From the NCBI GenBank assembly GCA_963971575.1, contig OZ020620.1, forward strand, positions 35,169,992 to 35,233,991: a stretch of DNA of 64,000 nt, in the 5' to 3' direction. This document shows positions 43,700 through 54,825 of this stretch, in pieces (the stretch's first letter is position 1; every line of letters starts with the position of its first letter). The notes under the pieces are model-generated. The model was not told the DNA's origin. It did not search any database and was given only the letters and a program-made list of their open reading frames with translations. The position numbers and the translations under genes were made by a program. The DNA is from Liopterus haemorrhoidalis (lineage: Eukaryota; Arthropoda; Insecta; Coleoptera; Dytiscidae).

Positions 43700-44346
43700 C
43701 AGTCTGTTCCAAACGCTTAGGCGGAACTAGATTTTGCAATCTAGTTACTTTCATCGTTTAAATCATGCTTTTCGGCCGTTTTGTTTAAGCTTTGTAAATC
43801 ATACTTACAATAAATATTTTTTGTTTAAGGTTAATATCATTTTAAAATGTCATTTTCTTTATATTTCGATTTTTTGTGTCATTCTTAATACAAATATCCC
43901 ATTTATTTATTTTTTTGTCATTAAAATATGTAAAAAAATAATTTAATTTTCATTTGTTTCCATGGTTTCATTGTTGGAATTTTAAATTTTGACATTCCAA
44001 CGTGAAAAATGAAATATCCCAAGCAAGGTCCCTTCTCAGGGCCGGCGCGAGGCATGTGCAGCCGCACATGGCCCCGCGCCTCCACAGGCCCCGCGCATGC
44101 AAATGAGGACCTTTTTTTTTTTTTTTGCTCATATGGAGCTGAACAGCAGGCCCCGCGGTCTACAACAAGCCCGGCGCATGGATTTGACCTTTTTATGTTT
44201 GCTCCTCACTTGGATCTGAACAGCAGGCCCCGCAGCTCTTCTCGCACATGGCCTCGCAAATCGTAGTGCCGGCCCTGTCCCTTCTCATGACAACCTAAAA
44301 GAACGAAATTCCCATTTAGTTCCGCCTAACCGTTTGATACAGACTG
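43700..44346. mobile_element. MITE D1 copy nested in D2, hosts hAT E
   Basis: CAGTCTGTTCCAAACGC ... CCGTTTGATACAGACTG with TA at 43698-43699 and 44347-44348. 647 bp, of which 249 are hAT E and its duplicated 8 bp. Confidence 0.9.
44037..44277. mobile_element. hAT non-autonomous element E, perfect 8-bp TSD
   Basis: 241 bp, GC-rich. Perfect ends CAGGGCCGGC and GCCGGCCCTG; TCCCTTCT duplicated at 44029-44036 and 44278-44285, verified against other D1 copies that have it once. Contains two spaced units with GCAGGCCCCGC and the shared GAGGACC-T-run-GCTC module. Confidence 0.95.
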
Positions 44347-44441
44347 TATTTATTTTTTGTCTTCAAAATATGGAAAAATGTATTTTCATTTTTGTCATTC
44401 GTTTCCATGGTTTCAATGTTGAAATTTTAAATTTTCACATA

Positions 44442-44848
44442 CAGTCTGTTTCAAACGCTTAGGCGGAACTAAATGGGAATTTCGTTCTTTTAGGTTGTCG
44501 CGACAAGGGACCTTGCTTGGGTTATTTCATTTTTCACGTTGCAATGTCAAAATTTAAAATTACAACAATGAAACCATGGAAACGAATGACCTATGTCAAA
44601 ATTAAATAATTTTTTTAATATATTTTAATGACAAAAAAATTAATAAATGGGAAATTTGTATTAAGAATGACACAAAAAATCAAAATATAAAGAAAATGAA
44701 AATTTAAAATGATATTAACCTTAACAAAAAATGTGTATTGTAAGTATGATTTACAAAGCTTAAACAAAACGGTCGAAAAGCACGATTTAAACGATGAAAG
44801 TAACTAGATTGCAAAATTTAGTTTCGCTTAACCGTTTGGAACAGACTG
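44442..44848. mobile_element. MITE D1 copy, second insertion in the same D2
   Basis: 407 bp, CAGTCTGTTTCAAACGC ... CGTTTGGAACAGACTG, TA at 44440-44441 and 44849-44850. Opposite orientation to the first D1 in this D2, judged by which end carries the CTAGATTGCAAAATCTAG palindrome. Confidence 0.9.
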
Positions 44849-44920
44849 TACCAAACCTGAGAAATAACTCAAGCAAAGTCCCTTTTCGTGACAACCTAAA
44901 AGAACGAAATTTCAATTTAA

Positions 44921-45125
44921 AGTCTATTAAAAACGATTAGGTGGAACTAGATTTTCAAATCTAGTAATTACAGATTGATTGAAGCTTTTGATCATTTTGT
45001 TCAGGAAAGGCCAACTTCAATATATAAAAAAATAGCTAATGACAACTTACAAAAATGAAAATTCCAGTTAGTTCCGCCTAATCGTTTGGAATAGCCTGTA
45101 GTTCCGCCTAATCGTTTGGAATAGC
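44921..45125. repeat. Degenerate D2-like MITE
   Basis: Starts GTCTATTAAAAACGATTAGG and ends with two tandem copies of TAGTTCCGCCTAATCGTTTG (45070-45123). About 205 bp, half the normal length. Confidence 0.65.
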
Positions 45126-47082
45126 TTTATGTTCGTATTTTAGAAATATCCAAATTGCTGAAAATATAATTCAATATATTTTCTTACGCCCTTTTACATG
45201 TCCTTTGTAAGCAACGAGTCCACATTTTTGAGTTCCCTTTTCTTTTACCTGTCATTTGCAATGTCCTTTGTACTGTAGATGATGACATCTAAATTATTTG
45301 CACCGATAAATAAACATGGGTCCTTTGGTTTGAGCCCCCCCTAAGTACTAAAAAATATTTGTAAGGGGACACAATTGTTTTGTAATTAAATGTAAACCCC
45401 CGTAAGAAATGCTTCTGAAGCTATTTAAGAAAAAAATTTGGCTTTGGAGTCTGCCCAAGAAACAATTCTAGGTGCCCACCTGTGGAAATACATCGCTACT
45501 AGCCTTTTTTAAACTTTTGTAGATTTTTGGAATTGTTTTTAGATCAGTTTCCGATTTTTTTTACTTCTTCAATCGTTTGAAAAGGACTTTTTAACGAATA
45601 CTTTAGTTTTGGACACTAAAGAAACACGGGACCAATTTTAAGTCGTTCTAGAACGAAATAGTTCTTTGCCAAATGTGTGAACTGGCGTTCTGATTGTTGA
45701 CATTGGTCAAAATGTCTTCAATCCGTACGATATCTTACTTCTTCTGTAACCTTTCTAATAGTCAATCGTCGATTAGTACCAATTAATTTGCAATCAATTA
45801 TATCTGTGAGTTTTTAAATAATTTTAAGTTAAAATGTATTGTTTATTGTGTATTGTATAAAAAATATATCAACGTATCAAATTGGTAATCCGCCATTTTA
45901 CCCATTAATCGGTATCGGCGATTATGTTTTGATAATCGGTCATTCTTATTTTTATTATTATTGTTAGACACGTGACCTAAAACAAGAAAATCATGGGTGA
46001 TAGAAATTAGGAAAATATTAAAAAAAACTTATGTTAAAAAAATGTGATTTCAATAGCATTTTATTTAACAAACATAAAAGGAGGGCTATATTTCACGAGG
46101 ATGAAATATTGAGGGGTGTTTGGACCATCAGGGCGTCCGCGATGGGTTGCCATCGAGAGCAGACCAAATACCTGAGTATGAATTATAATAAAAACTCGCG
46201 AACACAGAACACAACATATTAAGAATGGACACTGGCATCAAAAAAAAATTAGTATTTTCCCTCTAGGAATATTCCAATGAACTAAACAACAACAACCGCC
46301 AAATTTAAATTTTACTATCTGATTTACGTTCATAATTACCATTATTATTGTATTAAATATATTTTATTATTTATATTATCAAAAGTTTTACAATTAAAAA
46401 AGAAATACATATATATTTAATGATACATATACATTAATATAACAGATAAATAAGGAATTTAAATAAATAAATCTAAATAAAAGGTGTAAGCTATTTATTT
46501 TTGAAACACAAAATTATACACAACATTAAATATTATTTTAAACACAACATTATAATTACTAATTACAAACACTGTATTAATAAAATTGGAGGCTATACCT
46601 GTTTTTTTATTTTTTCGGCCTCATATTTGGTTTCTACACCTCATATTTGGTTTCAGATCATTATAAGATAATATCCGCAAAAAATCAATTTTTGTCCGTC
46701 TTCCCGAGATGTACAATGTATGTATCAAATACAGTATAAGATGACCAAAATTGGAAATAAAACTCTATTATTTGAACCATGTATTTGAAAATTAACAAGC
46801 TTAAATGCGTATTACTTCAACACCAACTGTCATGTGTTTGACAGCTAATGGCGGCTGATCGACAGCTAGAACACGAAGTTTCTGATCGTTTGAAGTCGGG
46901 TGTATTCGTAATTTATTTTGCACTATGTCACCATCTACCAATATACCAGAAAACTAAAACTCGAGTCAAGGTCATTACATACCAGTGGCACCCGGGTGCT
47001 CGCGAATGACTGCCGTCAAAGTCAAAGGCAGTCCTGTTTGAAATTAATAATGGAAAGTCCACAATGAAACACTATTAATGGC
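45126..47082. other. No gene seen
   Basis: About 2 kb of AT-rich, largely featureless intronic sequence. A 63-codon open stretch at 46031-46222 has no recognisable feature. No repeat borders found. Confidence 0.45.
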
Positions 47083-47202
47083 CGGTTGCTAAAGTAAGAA
47101 TTATCCCTAACTCGAGTTAAAATCATTTGTTTTTGTATGTTGTAATATACAAAAACAAATGATTTTAACTTGAGTTAGAGAAAACTCTTACGTTAGCAAC
47201 CC
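47083..47202. repeat. Short fold-back element
   Basis: Inverted arms of ~55 bp: CGGTTGCTAAAGTAAGAATT and the complement AACTCTTACGTTAGCAACCCG, with inner TAACTCGAGTTAAAATCATT and its inverse around a short loop (TTGTAA). 120 bp; could form a long hairpin in RNA. Confidence 0.8.
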
Positions 47203-47449
47203 GCAATAAGAAAAGTTTAGTGTTTTGTTATTAGTAATTTTGAGTACAAAGCCGAAAATGACCTCAAACTATTACCCATAATTTTTTTGTTACGCGGTAT
47301 TGTTGGTTTTTTACGAAATAGAGCGATAGACGTATTATTATTAATTTTAACTTACCTCAAAATGTTGTTTTTGATGTTTTACGTAGATATTTTGTTTCTG
47401 AGGCATAGTTTATTAAAATCCAGCAGTAATCAGCAAGCAAATTTGGATT

Positions 47450-47775
47450 TCATTTACCTTGATATCGCCCATCCGTGGCAGAAATGTCTTTGTGGAACCG
47501 TTTCCTATGTTCATCACTTACTGCACCCAGATCTTTTGGGAAGTTATCTAGATGAGAATCCAGAAAGTGAATTTTTAACGACATCCTACATCCCATTTCT
47601 TTGTAGGCATCAAGTAGGTCATTCACGATATCTATGTAATTTTCAGCTCTCACATTTCCAAGAAAATTTGAAACAACTTTTTAAAAGCTCTCCAAGCTCT
47701 TATTTCAGCTTCATTTAGCGTACTGTCAAATACATCACCTTTCATTATTTCTCTTATTTATGGGCCTACAAATAT
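47450..47775 (-). pseudogene. Orphan repeat-associated protein domain, broken
   Basis: Minus-strand: IREIMKGDVFDSTLNEAEIR, AWRAFKKLFQ, a shift, FLGNVRAENYIDIVNDLLDA, YKEMGCRMSLKIHFLDSHLD, NFPKDLGAVSDEHRKRFHKD, ISATDGRYQGK, stop. The pattern 'LGC.MSlKiHfLhSHLd.FP.NLG..SDE.GERFHQDI...E.RYQG' is a repetitive-DNA-associated domain I recall from many arthropod and cnidarian genomes, whose biochemical role I do not know. A frameshift and stop make it inactive. Confidence 0.55.
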
Positions 47776-48096
47776 GCACTCTTTCATTTTTGCTTTACTA
47801 ATTTTCCGTTTTAACGTTTTACTAAAAATCTTCTTCCGTTTCGATCCATTTACTTTAACGAAATTTTTCATTTACCCCAATTTAAAATGTAATGGTGGGA
47901 AATAAACGTTTTTGGGATCGACCAGTGGTTTACTTGTAACGTTTTTAGTCCAAGAGTTAGTGCCTGACGTAGTGGCCACTCCTTCTGTATAGTGAATTAC
48001 TTAGAACTCAAAAAGTAACCAGTCTCGAGTCACGACATAGAAAATGCAACAGATTCGGATACCTGTAGTTTACTAATGGGCACCATCTATTTTGAA
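47776..48096. other. No gene seen
   Basis: Upstream continuation of the orphan domain may extend to about 47870 on the minus strand (KAKMKECIFVG in one frame); otherwise featureless. Confidence 0.35.
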
Positions 48097-48230
48097 TAGG
48101 GTGACCATGCGTCCCGCATTTTAACGTTTTGTCCCGCAAAAGTCCCGCATTTTAACATTTTGTCCCGCAAAAGTCCCGCAATTTTAACATTTTGTCCCGC
48201 ATTGTCCCGCATTTTGGATTTGGGAGTTTA
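48097..48230. mobile_element. hAT F-family left end, solo
   Basis: TAGGGTGACCATGCGTCCCG followed by three tandem CATTTTAACxTTTTGTCCCG units, very like the left part of F5 (53493), then stops after GGATTTGGGAG. Right half missing. Confidence 0.75.
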
Positions 48231-48269
48231 GTGTACACGTTCTGAACACTAAAACGTGTTCGATTTGAC

Positions 48270-48855
48270 GCTCGGAGTACACTCAATTGCATTCGTTTTG
48301 CGACCGAGCGAGCATTTAAAGTGCGCTCTATATGTTCGGGGTTTTAAGACCGAGCATATGGAGTATGACGTAAAAAAGTGACGGAGCGGCGGGAAAGAAA
48401 TAAAAGTTTAAAATTAAATTATAAATAAAATAAAAATAATAGCCTTAGACAAATAACAATAGACAAATAATATTGTTATTTGTCTATGGCTACAGAGTAC
48501 GGCAATTTTATGTATTTGTGACGTTCTGTAAACAGCAAAAAAATTATTAAAATGCACCGTGCATAAAATTAAAATGGAAAAAATTCATTAAATTAATTCA
48601 TTAATTATTTTTTAATTTTTAATTAATTTTATTTCTTCATCATTGAAAAAAATCAAGGAAAAACCGAGGTATATAATTTTGATTCATGACTGACGTGAAC
48701 TAATCTGACAGTAAAAATGCCGTCTAAAATTGTAGGGTTAGATTTTATAAACATTACGTCACAAGAACGCTCGCTCCGTTAGTGCTCTATTCATGAAGTC
48801 ACCATCAGCTGTTCGCTCAGCGCTCGCTCGACTCTGTACAACTCGAATGCACCCC
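48270..48855. mobile_element. Possible inverted-repeat element with GAGCGAGC ends
   Basis: GGAGTACACTCAATTGCATT with ACCGAGCGAGC on the left faces the inverse GCTCGCTCGACTCTG and CGAATGCACCCCAAGGAGTA on the right. The middle includes a near-perfect hairpin at 48439-48491 (TAGCCTTAGACAAATAACAA against TTGTTATTTGTCTATGGCTA). Borders and class uncertain. Confidence 0.45.
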
Positions 48856-49100
48856 AAGGAGTATGTTAGATTACTTGTTAAAAGTTCTAGAGTTATTATT
48901 ATTATTATTCCAAAATGAAACTTTTAGGCGGAGAGTTCATTAAACTGATATTACATATGATATGATCTTGTCATAACTACCAAATGACGCGACTTATGTT
49001 TAAAACCAATACAAGTAAATAATACAGCGCTTACTGAACTTAAATCACTTCCATCATCATATCTGAACAAGAATAAGGAATAGGAAATAAGAATAGTACA
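48856..49100. other. No gene seen
   Basis: Short AT-rich stretch leading into the mariner remnant; (ATT)n at 48896-48908. Confidence 0.35.
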
Positions 49101-49680
49101 CAAGATGTTAAAACATGGCTGCGTGTGAATTTTCACACATTTCAGGATTTCGCAGGTATTTAGTAACAGAATGATGATTATTTGGGATGCCAAGACAAAT
49201 TTTGTTAAAATATTTTTTTATGAATTTTAATTCGAATGCCTTATATCATCAAGATGTTAAAACATGGCGACTTAAATCACAACCACCAAATAGTACAGAT
49301 TTTAATGTATTGGATGTTGGCTTTTTCAGTTCTATACAAACCTTACAACATACAACTTACAGCCGAATACAATCGACGAACTGATTGAATGCGTACAAAA
49401 TGCATTAAACAAAGCTTTGATAATTTTTTTCTAACATTGCAAACTTGTCTAGAAGCAACCATGTTAGCAAAATGAGGAAATTCCTATAAGATTCCGCACA
49501 TTAATAAGGCAAAAATTCTTCGTAAGGGACGATTACAAACAACATTATGTTCCAACAAGCTGTGGAGACAGCCAGGTTCTTGTTAAATTAAAACTTTTTG
49601 TATTATTCTTTGTTTTACTAGATATTTGTAACTATTTAAAAAATAAAATCATTCTAATTAATTAAAATTGTAAATGTATA
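49101..49680 (+). mobile_element. Plant-type mariner (Stowaway/Soymar-like) remnant, copy 1
   Basis: After a 130-bp insert plus a 19-bp flank duplication (separate entry) the plus strand reads LKSQPPNSTDFNVLDVGFFS, then SIQTLQ. This is the third catalytic box of transposases best known from plant mariner-like elements ('PPNSPDlNVLDLGFf.aIQsLQ'). The downstream part to 49680 aligns inversely with 54350-54480 of copy 2. Cut by H at 49681. Confidence 0.65.
49120..49249 (-). repeat. 130-bp insert copied from B6, with 19-bp flank duplication
   Basis: 49123-49249 is identical, base for base and without gaps, to 50305-50431 (3' end zone of B6). The flanks CAAGATGTTAAAACATGGC at 49101-49119 and 49250-49268 are an exact 19-bp direct repeat. 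The insert is neither a complete B element nor bounded by B's normal ends. Confidence 0.85.
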
Positions 49681-50257
49681 CAGTCGATTCCGCTTAATTG
49701 GGACACATCGGGACTTAGGCATTTTGGCCCAATTAAGCGGCTGCCCCAATTAAGCGAATTTCACATAAAATTAAACAATGCATATTTTTCTTTCAATAAT
49801 TTTATTTTATAAACTCTTGGACAAAACTATAAATTACATATAACCAAAAAATATAAACTTTTAAGAAAAAATAATAATAAATTCCAAAATAAAATAATAA
49901 ATAGGTACATACAATTTAATTCAATGCAAAATTGTAGTCTATCTTTTGTTTTTGTAACATTTCACTTCTACAAAATCAGCACAGGTATTCAATGCGGATG
50001 TAGGGCTCCCTTCATTTCCTTCCTGCATAAAATAACGCTGTAATATTAAATTCTTTGTACATATTTTTTCTTGAGAATATGTGTAACATAATATGTACTG
50101 TGATCTTAAATTTACTGTCCCATTTAAGCGGAATGTTGTCCCAATTAAACATGTAAATATACTGTTGGTTCCTTAGTTTGGTTTCTGTTCTTTGAGATTT
50201 GGCCCAAATAAGCGGCTGCCCCAATTAAGCGGGGGCCCAATTAAGCGGAATCATCTG
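49681..50257. mobile_element. Tigger/pogo-like MITE H
   Basis: CAGTCGATTCCGCTTAATTG and complement CAGATGATTCCGCTTAATTG, TA at 49679-49680 and 50258-50259. 577 bp with at least six CCCAATTAAGCG repeats near the ends, likely transposase-binding sites. Non-coding. Same terminal style (CAG...CTTAA) as G. Confidence 0.85.
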
Positions 50258-50294
50258 TAAATATATTATTTAAATATAAAATTCATAAAAAAAA

Positions 50295-51260
50295 TTGATG
50301 TGAAGTGTGAATTTTCACACATTTCAGGATTTCGCAGGTATTTAGTAACAGAATGATGATTATTTGGGATGCCAAGACAAATTTTGTTAAAATATTTTTT
50401 TATGAATTTTAATTCGAATGCCTTATATCATTATTTAAGTTTCTAAATGTGTGCAGTATTTTTTTTTTTATATAGCTAGGTTTATTAAGATTTTAAAAAT
50501 GGCGCCAATGGCTTCCATTGGTTGCTTAAATCATAAGCCCCTCTGATTTCGCACACATTCAAACAAAGAATTAAATTATAATTTCAACACTTCCCACTGG
50601 TTATTAAATTTACGCTTTTAAAAATTAAATGCAACATATACCAAAATATTATTAGAATTTTAACAAAATAATTTAATCAAAATAAAAATGTAAAAAAACA
50701 GAAAAATTAAAATTGCCAGGTATCGAACTGCACGCACTACGCTACGGGCGCTTATTTAGTTACTGTGTTACATAGCGAATTAAATATTTAACATATTTTA
50801 GTTAAAAACACAAAAAATGCGTTATTTTCCGAAAACATAATCCGATCAAAAATTCCTGTTGTACTATTCCGGTTCACACCAATGTACATTACTTGTACTA
50901 TAGGGTGTGGGACAAAAATTTTTTTTGCACAATTTTGGTAAAATACGCGTCAAAATAATTTATTTTGCAAAAATAAAATTTTGATCGTTAATCTACGTAC
51001 TAAGGGCTTTCATTTGATACCCTACTCAGACTTTTAAAAAAATATATATATATATATTTTTCGATGAACAAATATTTGTTTATATTATAAGGGGGATATG
51101 TTTTTTAGATGTTTTAGTATTTTTCCTATGTGCGGGTCAAAGAGTTGTATCCAAATTTCAACTCTTTAGGTTTAGCCGTTTGGCTACAATTTTTACCGAA
51201 CAGACAGACAGACGACAAAATGACGGTATAAGGGTTTTTTGGTCATATCTACTAAACCCT
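50295..51260 (-). mobile_element. Family B copy B6
   Basis: 966 bp, minus orientation. Hairpin and inverted repeats present, (CAGA)n short (51200-51211). tRNA-like cassette: B-box-like CAGTTCGATACC (complement of 50718-50729) and A-box-like GTAGCGTAGTG (complement of 50734-50744); differs from all other copies. Part of the core is missing around 50897 (CAATGTACATTACTTGTACTATAGGG). Source of the patch at 49120. Confidence 0.8.
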
Positions 51261-52554
51261 AAAAACGATTGGTAATTATTATATTTTTGCTTTAGCAACT
51301 TTGGCTATTAGCCAGAATAGTTCTTATTTACTAAATCGATGATTTTTAACTATAGAGAACGCATTTTTAACTAGAAAATAAATGTTTATCCTCAACGATC
51401 CTCTGGGATCGTTCCCAGACCCGCCACGTGAAAATCATTGTTCGAATATGACATCTATATCTATGTTTTGGTCTTGCTCCCCCCCCCTAGAATAATTTCT
51501 GCGGGCGCGTATGTCTAGTGCCGCCCCTGTATACGCCAACTATTTGGGATAATAGTTGGGATGTTAAAATAAAATTTCTATTAAGTTTTGACAATTTGAA
51601 GTAAATTTTTTGTATTGATGTCTTTGGCAAAAATAGTTTTTTAAAGTGGATTTTCCTAAGTCCAAATACATTATTTCTGGAAATAAATTAAGCCATTGAG
51701 TATATCAGCTGTACGATGATAACCTCAGGTTCAAATCGGCTTACTTATATTTCAATTAACAGTTCGCGAAACTGTGAAATTATCAGAATCTTGACGCCAT
51801 TTCTGTTCCGTTTTTATAGTTTTTTCTTTTTATAACACGTGATAACCATGCACGTGATAATCGTGCAGTGAATGGAATGCCAATTTTTCTACAAAAATTT
51901 CAATAGTAAGATTTTAATATATCGGGAATTTGTATTTGTTGTAATTTTTTATTAATTGTGTCTGTCAGGTGCACGCCTAGTAATTTATTCTTGAGGGGGG
52001 GGGGGGGGGGTCAGAAAACAAAATTGTTTTAAAAGGGTTTTAAAAGGTAAAATTCTATGTGGTATCAAAATAATTCTCTTAAAACGTATATTAAGGACCG
52101 AAAAGTAACAAAGTTTTTTAAAATTCGTTTCTTTTAATACGATTTTAGCCAAAAAGTGTGAAAAAAGCTCTTGTTCCTTTAAATGAAGGGGTTGAACTCA
52201 AATTTTAAAAAATATATATTTAATGTATATTGGTCTGAACTGGAAACTTCTGGAATTTTCGGTAAACTGGGTTTTACACGATTCAATTTATTGATCAATT
52301 AATAGAAAAAGTTGACCTTCAACTTATTGATGTGTGTAAAGTGTTTAAATTTCAACAATTAATTGCAAAATTGACCAATTTATTTTGAAAATAGAACAAG
52401 TTCTATTTTTCATAAATTTTTTAGAGAATTCTAGGTATATTTTCATCACAATATTGCCAACTGTTTAGTTGGCAATAGTAGCACAACCTCGAAATATATT
52501 GTTTGTGTTTCATTTTCAAATGTGACAGAACCTCGAATTTACCATCATCTAGGT
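51261..52554. other. No gene; solo hAT-like end and poly-G
   Basis: 51500-51531 ends GTCTAGTGCCGCCCCTG, the style of a hAT right end, without a left partner. 51995-52010 is a run of about 16 G. 52180-52270 has an old inverted B-core-like segment. Otherwise AT-rich. Confidence 0.4.
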
Positions 52555-52883
52555 CAGCGGTTCCCAAACTTTTTAGACCGCGACCCGGTACGAAGTTTTA
52601 AAATTTTTCGCGACCCACCTTTTACAAAACAAATTTATTTTAAAGCAGTAGCTTTATAGTAATAAAGAGTAATAAATTGTAATAAAGAGTATAGTATAGT
52701 AATAAAGAATATAGTATAGTAATAAAGAGCACAAATACACACTATTCTAGTGATTAACTGACGTAAAAAAAATAATATGTACAAAAAAAATCTTTTTTGT
52801 GATTTACAATTTTTTTTCCGCGACCCGGCAAAATTTTTCTGTGACCCGGTGCCGGGTCGCGACCCACACTTTGACAAACGCTG
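52555..52883. mobile_element. hAT non-autonomous element Y, perfect 8-bp TSD
   Basis: CAGCGGTTCCCAAACTTT and complement CAGCGTTTGTCAAAGTGTG; ATCTAGGT at 52547-52554 and 52884-52891. 329 bp with CGACCCGG/CCGGGTCGCG blocks at the ends. A short AATAAAGAGTATAGT tandem (52657-52730) sits inside. Non-coding. Confidence 0.95.
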
Positions 52884-53492
52884 ATCTAGGTTATTTCTTT
52901 TGTTTTTGTTCACAGCTCGTAACTTTGTGAAGATTTTTTCAATATTTTCATTCTGATAAATATGTCAACATGGTTTACAGTAGGTAATGTAAAAGTTTTC
53001 AAAAAAATTGATAAAGATGTGTGTAAAGTGATGCTTTTGTTTCCAGGTTACCCATAAATTTTTCAATTAATTGAAAAACAAATTAATTGAACTGTGTAAA
53101 ACCAATTTTAGATTGCGTTTTTGGAAAATATTACAGATTGACAAAATTAATTATTAATTATTTCTTTTACTCCGATGAACTTATTTAAGCATTTGTTCAC
53201 GATTGTTTCCATAGTCTTCACTTATTATCATCACAGAACTATAGAACGGTTCATTTACTTTTATTAAGTTATTTATTAACGGTAATCGATGGTAAGTGGC
53301 CCCTTACAGCCTCTTACCATCGCCCTGCGTCTGTTCATTTATTCGAACAGAACTTTTATATTATTTATTTGTATTTGTCCGTGCAAGATTTCTTTTATTG
53401 ATTATGCGTATTTTTAATGATTTTATTTATTTATTGTTTTATTTATTGTTTTAATATGTAGTGTAGTCATTTAGAGATGGGCTGCGTTAGGC
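52884..53492. other. No gene seen
   Basis: AT-rich. Segments at 52320-52380 and 53010-53100 share GTGTGTAAAGTG and TTAATTGAAAAA-like words, suggesting an old inverted pair, but no clear borders. Confidence 0.35.
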
Positions 53493-53749
53493 TAGGGTGA
53501 CCATTCGTCCCGCATTTTAACATTTTGTCCCGCATTGAGATGCGTCCCGCAAAAGTCTTGCATTTTAACATTTTGTCCCGCATTGTCCCGCATTTTGAAT
53601 TTGGGAGGTGAGGACCTTTTTTTTGCTCTTCACTTGGATTTGGGAGGTGAAGACCTTTTTTTTTGCTCTTTACTTGGATTTTGGGAGATGAGGATCTTTT
53701 TTTTTGCTCTTCACTTGGATTTGGGCTTCTTAAGAAAATGGTCACCCTA
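53493..53749. mobile_element. hAT non-autonomous element F5, perfect 8-bp TSD
   Basis: TAGGGTGACCATTCGTCCCG ... GAAAATGGTCACCCTA; CGTTAGGC at 53485-53492 and 53750-53757. The simplest uninterrupted F copy, 257 bp: a GTCCCGC-rich left half and three tandem copies of the shared module in inverted orientation (GGAGGTGAGGACC-T-run-GCTCTTCACTTGG). Open frames through it are repeat artefacts. Confidence 0.95.
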
Positions 53750-53757
53750 CGTTAGGC

Positions 53758-54285
53758 GCAAATAGCCTTTGTTGCTGTGCGCCAAAAATTTTAACTAACT
53801 AACTAACTAACTAACTTATTAACGGTAAGTTTATTTAAGGGAGTATTCACATAATCGAGCGCCTTCTGTAACGAGGGGGGGGGGGGGTTAACTAAAAATT
53901 ACATGGAAGAGCCTAAGTAAAATGCTAAGTTCTCTACCACCTATACGACGGGAACCTATTATTTTACAATCATTTTCTTAATTAATAAATTAATATCGTT
54001 ATATTTGCAATAATTAAATTATAGTATATATTTTAGAAACAAATATTTTAAGTGTAAACAGTCTATTTCCTCTATCTATGATCGTTGGAATTGTTTTTCT
54101 AATAGATATATTTAAATCAACAGTTTTGTAACATTTGATAAAATTACTCAAAAAATATTTTTAATAAAAGAATTTTTAAGAAAAATTTATAAAAAAAAAA
54201 AATTAAAATGTTATCTGCGTTTCTCAAACTATATTCCGCGGAACATTGGTGTTCCGCGGAAAGGTAATAAGTGTTCCGTGATAAG
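53758..54285. other. No gene; poly-G and short tandem
   Basis: 53793-53814 is a (CTAA)n tract and 53875-53887 a poly-G run; 54233-54280 contains tandem GTGTTCCGCGGAA-like words. No coding. Confidence 0.4.
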
Positions 54286-54349
54286 ACTCCCTCCGTCCGA
54301 AAATATGGTATACATTTTGTTTCGTTTCTTGGCCGAAAATATACATTTA

Positions 54350-54780
54350 CAATTTTAATTAATTAGAATGATTTTATGAGTTAGTTACAAAGTAAAACAA
54401 ACAATACAAAAAGTTTTAATTTAACAAGGACGTGGCTGTCTCCACAGCTTGTATGGAACATGATAATGTTTGTAATCGTCCCTTACGATGAAGTTTTGCC
54501 TTATTAATGTACGGAATCTTATAGGAATTCCCTCCTTTTGCTAACATGGTTGCTTCTAGACAAGTTTGCAATGTTAGAAAAACATTATCAAGGGTATTTT
54601 TAATGCATTAAATGCATTTTGTACGCATTCAATCAGTTCGTCGTATTCGGTGAAGCTGTATGTTGTAAGGATTGTATAGAATTGAAAAATCCAAGCTCCA
54701 ATACATTAAAATCTGGACTATTTGGCGGACTTCTTCGTTGCATTTCAACACAATTTTGATAAAAATTCGCCATTTTGTTA
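54350..54780 (-). pseudogene. Plant-type mariner transposase C-terminal part
   Basis: Minus-strand translation gives NCVEMQRRSPPNSPDFNVLE then LGFFN in frame, the third catalytic box (PPNSPD) of mariner-like transposases of the plant/DD39D style, followed by degraded downstream sequence matching copy 1 (TTAATAAGGCAAAA, CAAGCTGTGGAGACAGCC). N-terminal and first two catalytic boxes missing. Confidence 0.65.
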
Positions 54781-54825
54781 GAACAACGGCTGTCACTTTA
54801 ATTTGTCTAAAATATGTTTTTTTTT

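Larger units (their letters stand above)
43503..44920. mobile_element. MITE family D2 copy hosting two D1 MITEs
   Basis: Aligns in three pieces (43503-43699, 44347-44441, 44849-44920) with the uninterrupted D2 at 23518-23922. The joins fall exactly at TA dinucleotides (TTCCCATTTA^TTTATT and TTCACATA^CCAAAC). The right terminus is lost, and another D2-like start follows directly. Confidence 0.85.

Noticed and set aside
53467..53765. Overlapping open frames on both strands of F5
   Set aside because: Generated by tandem copies of the shared module within a 257-bp hAT element.
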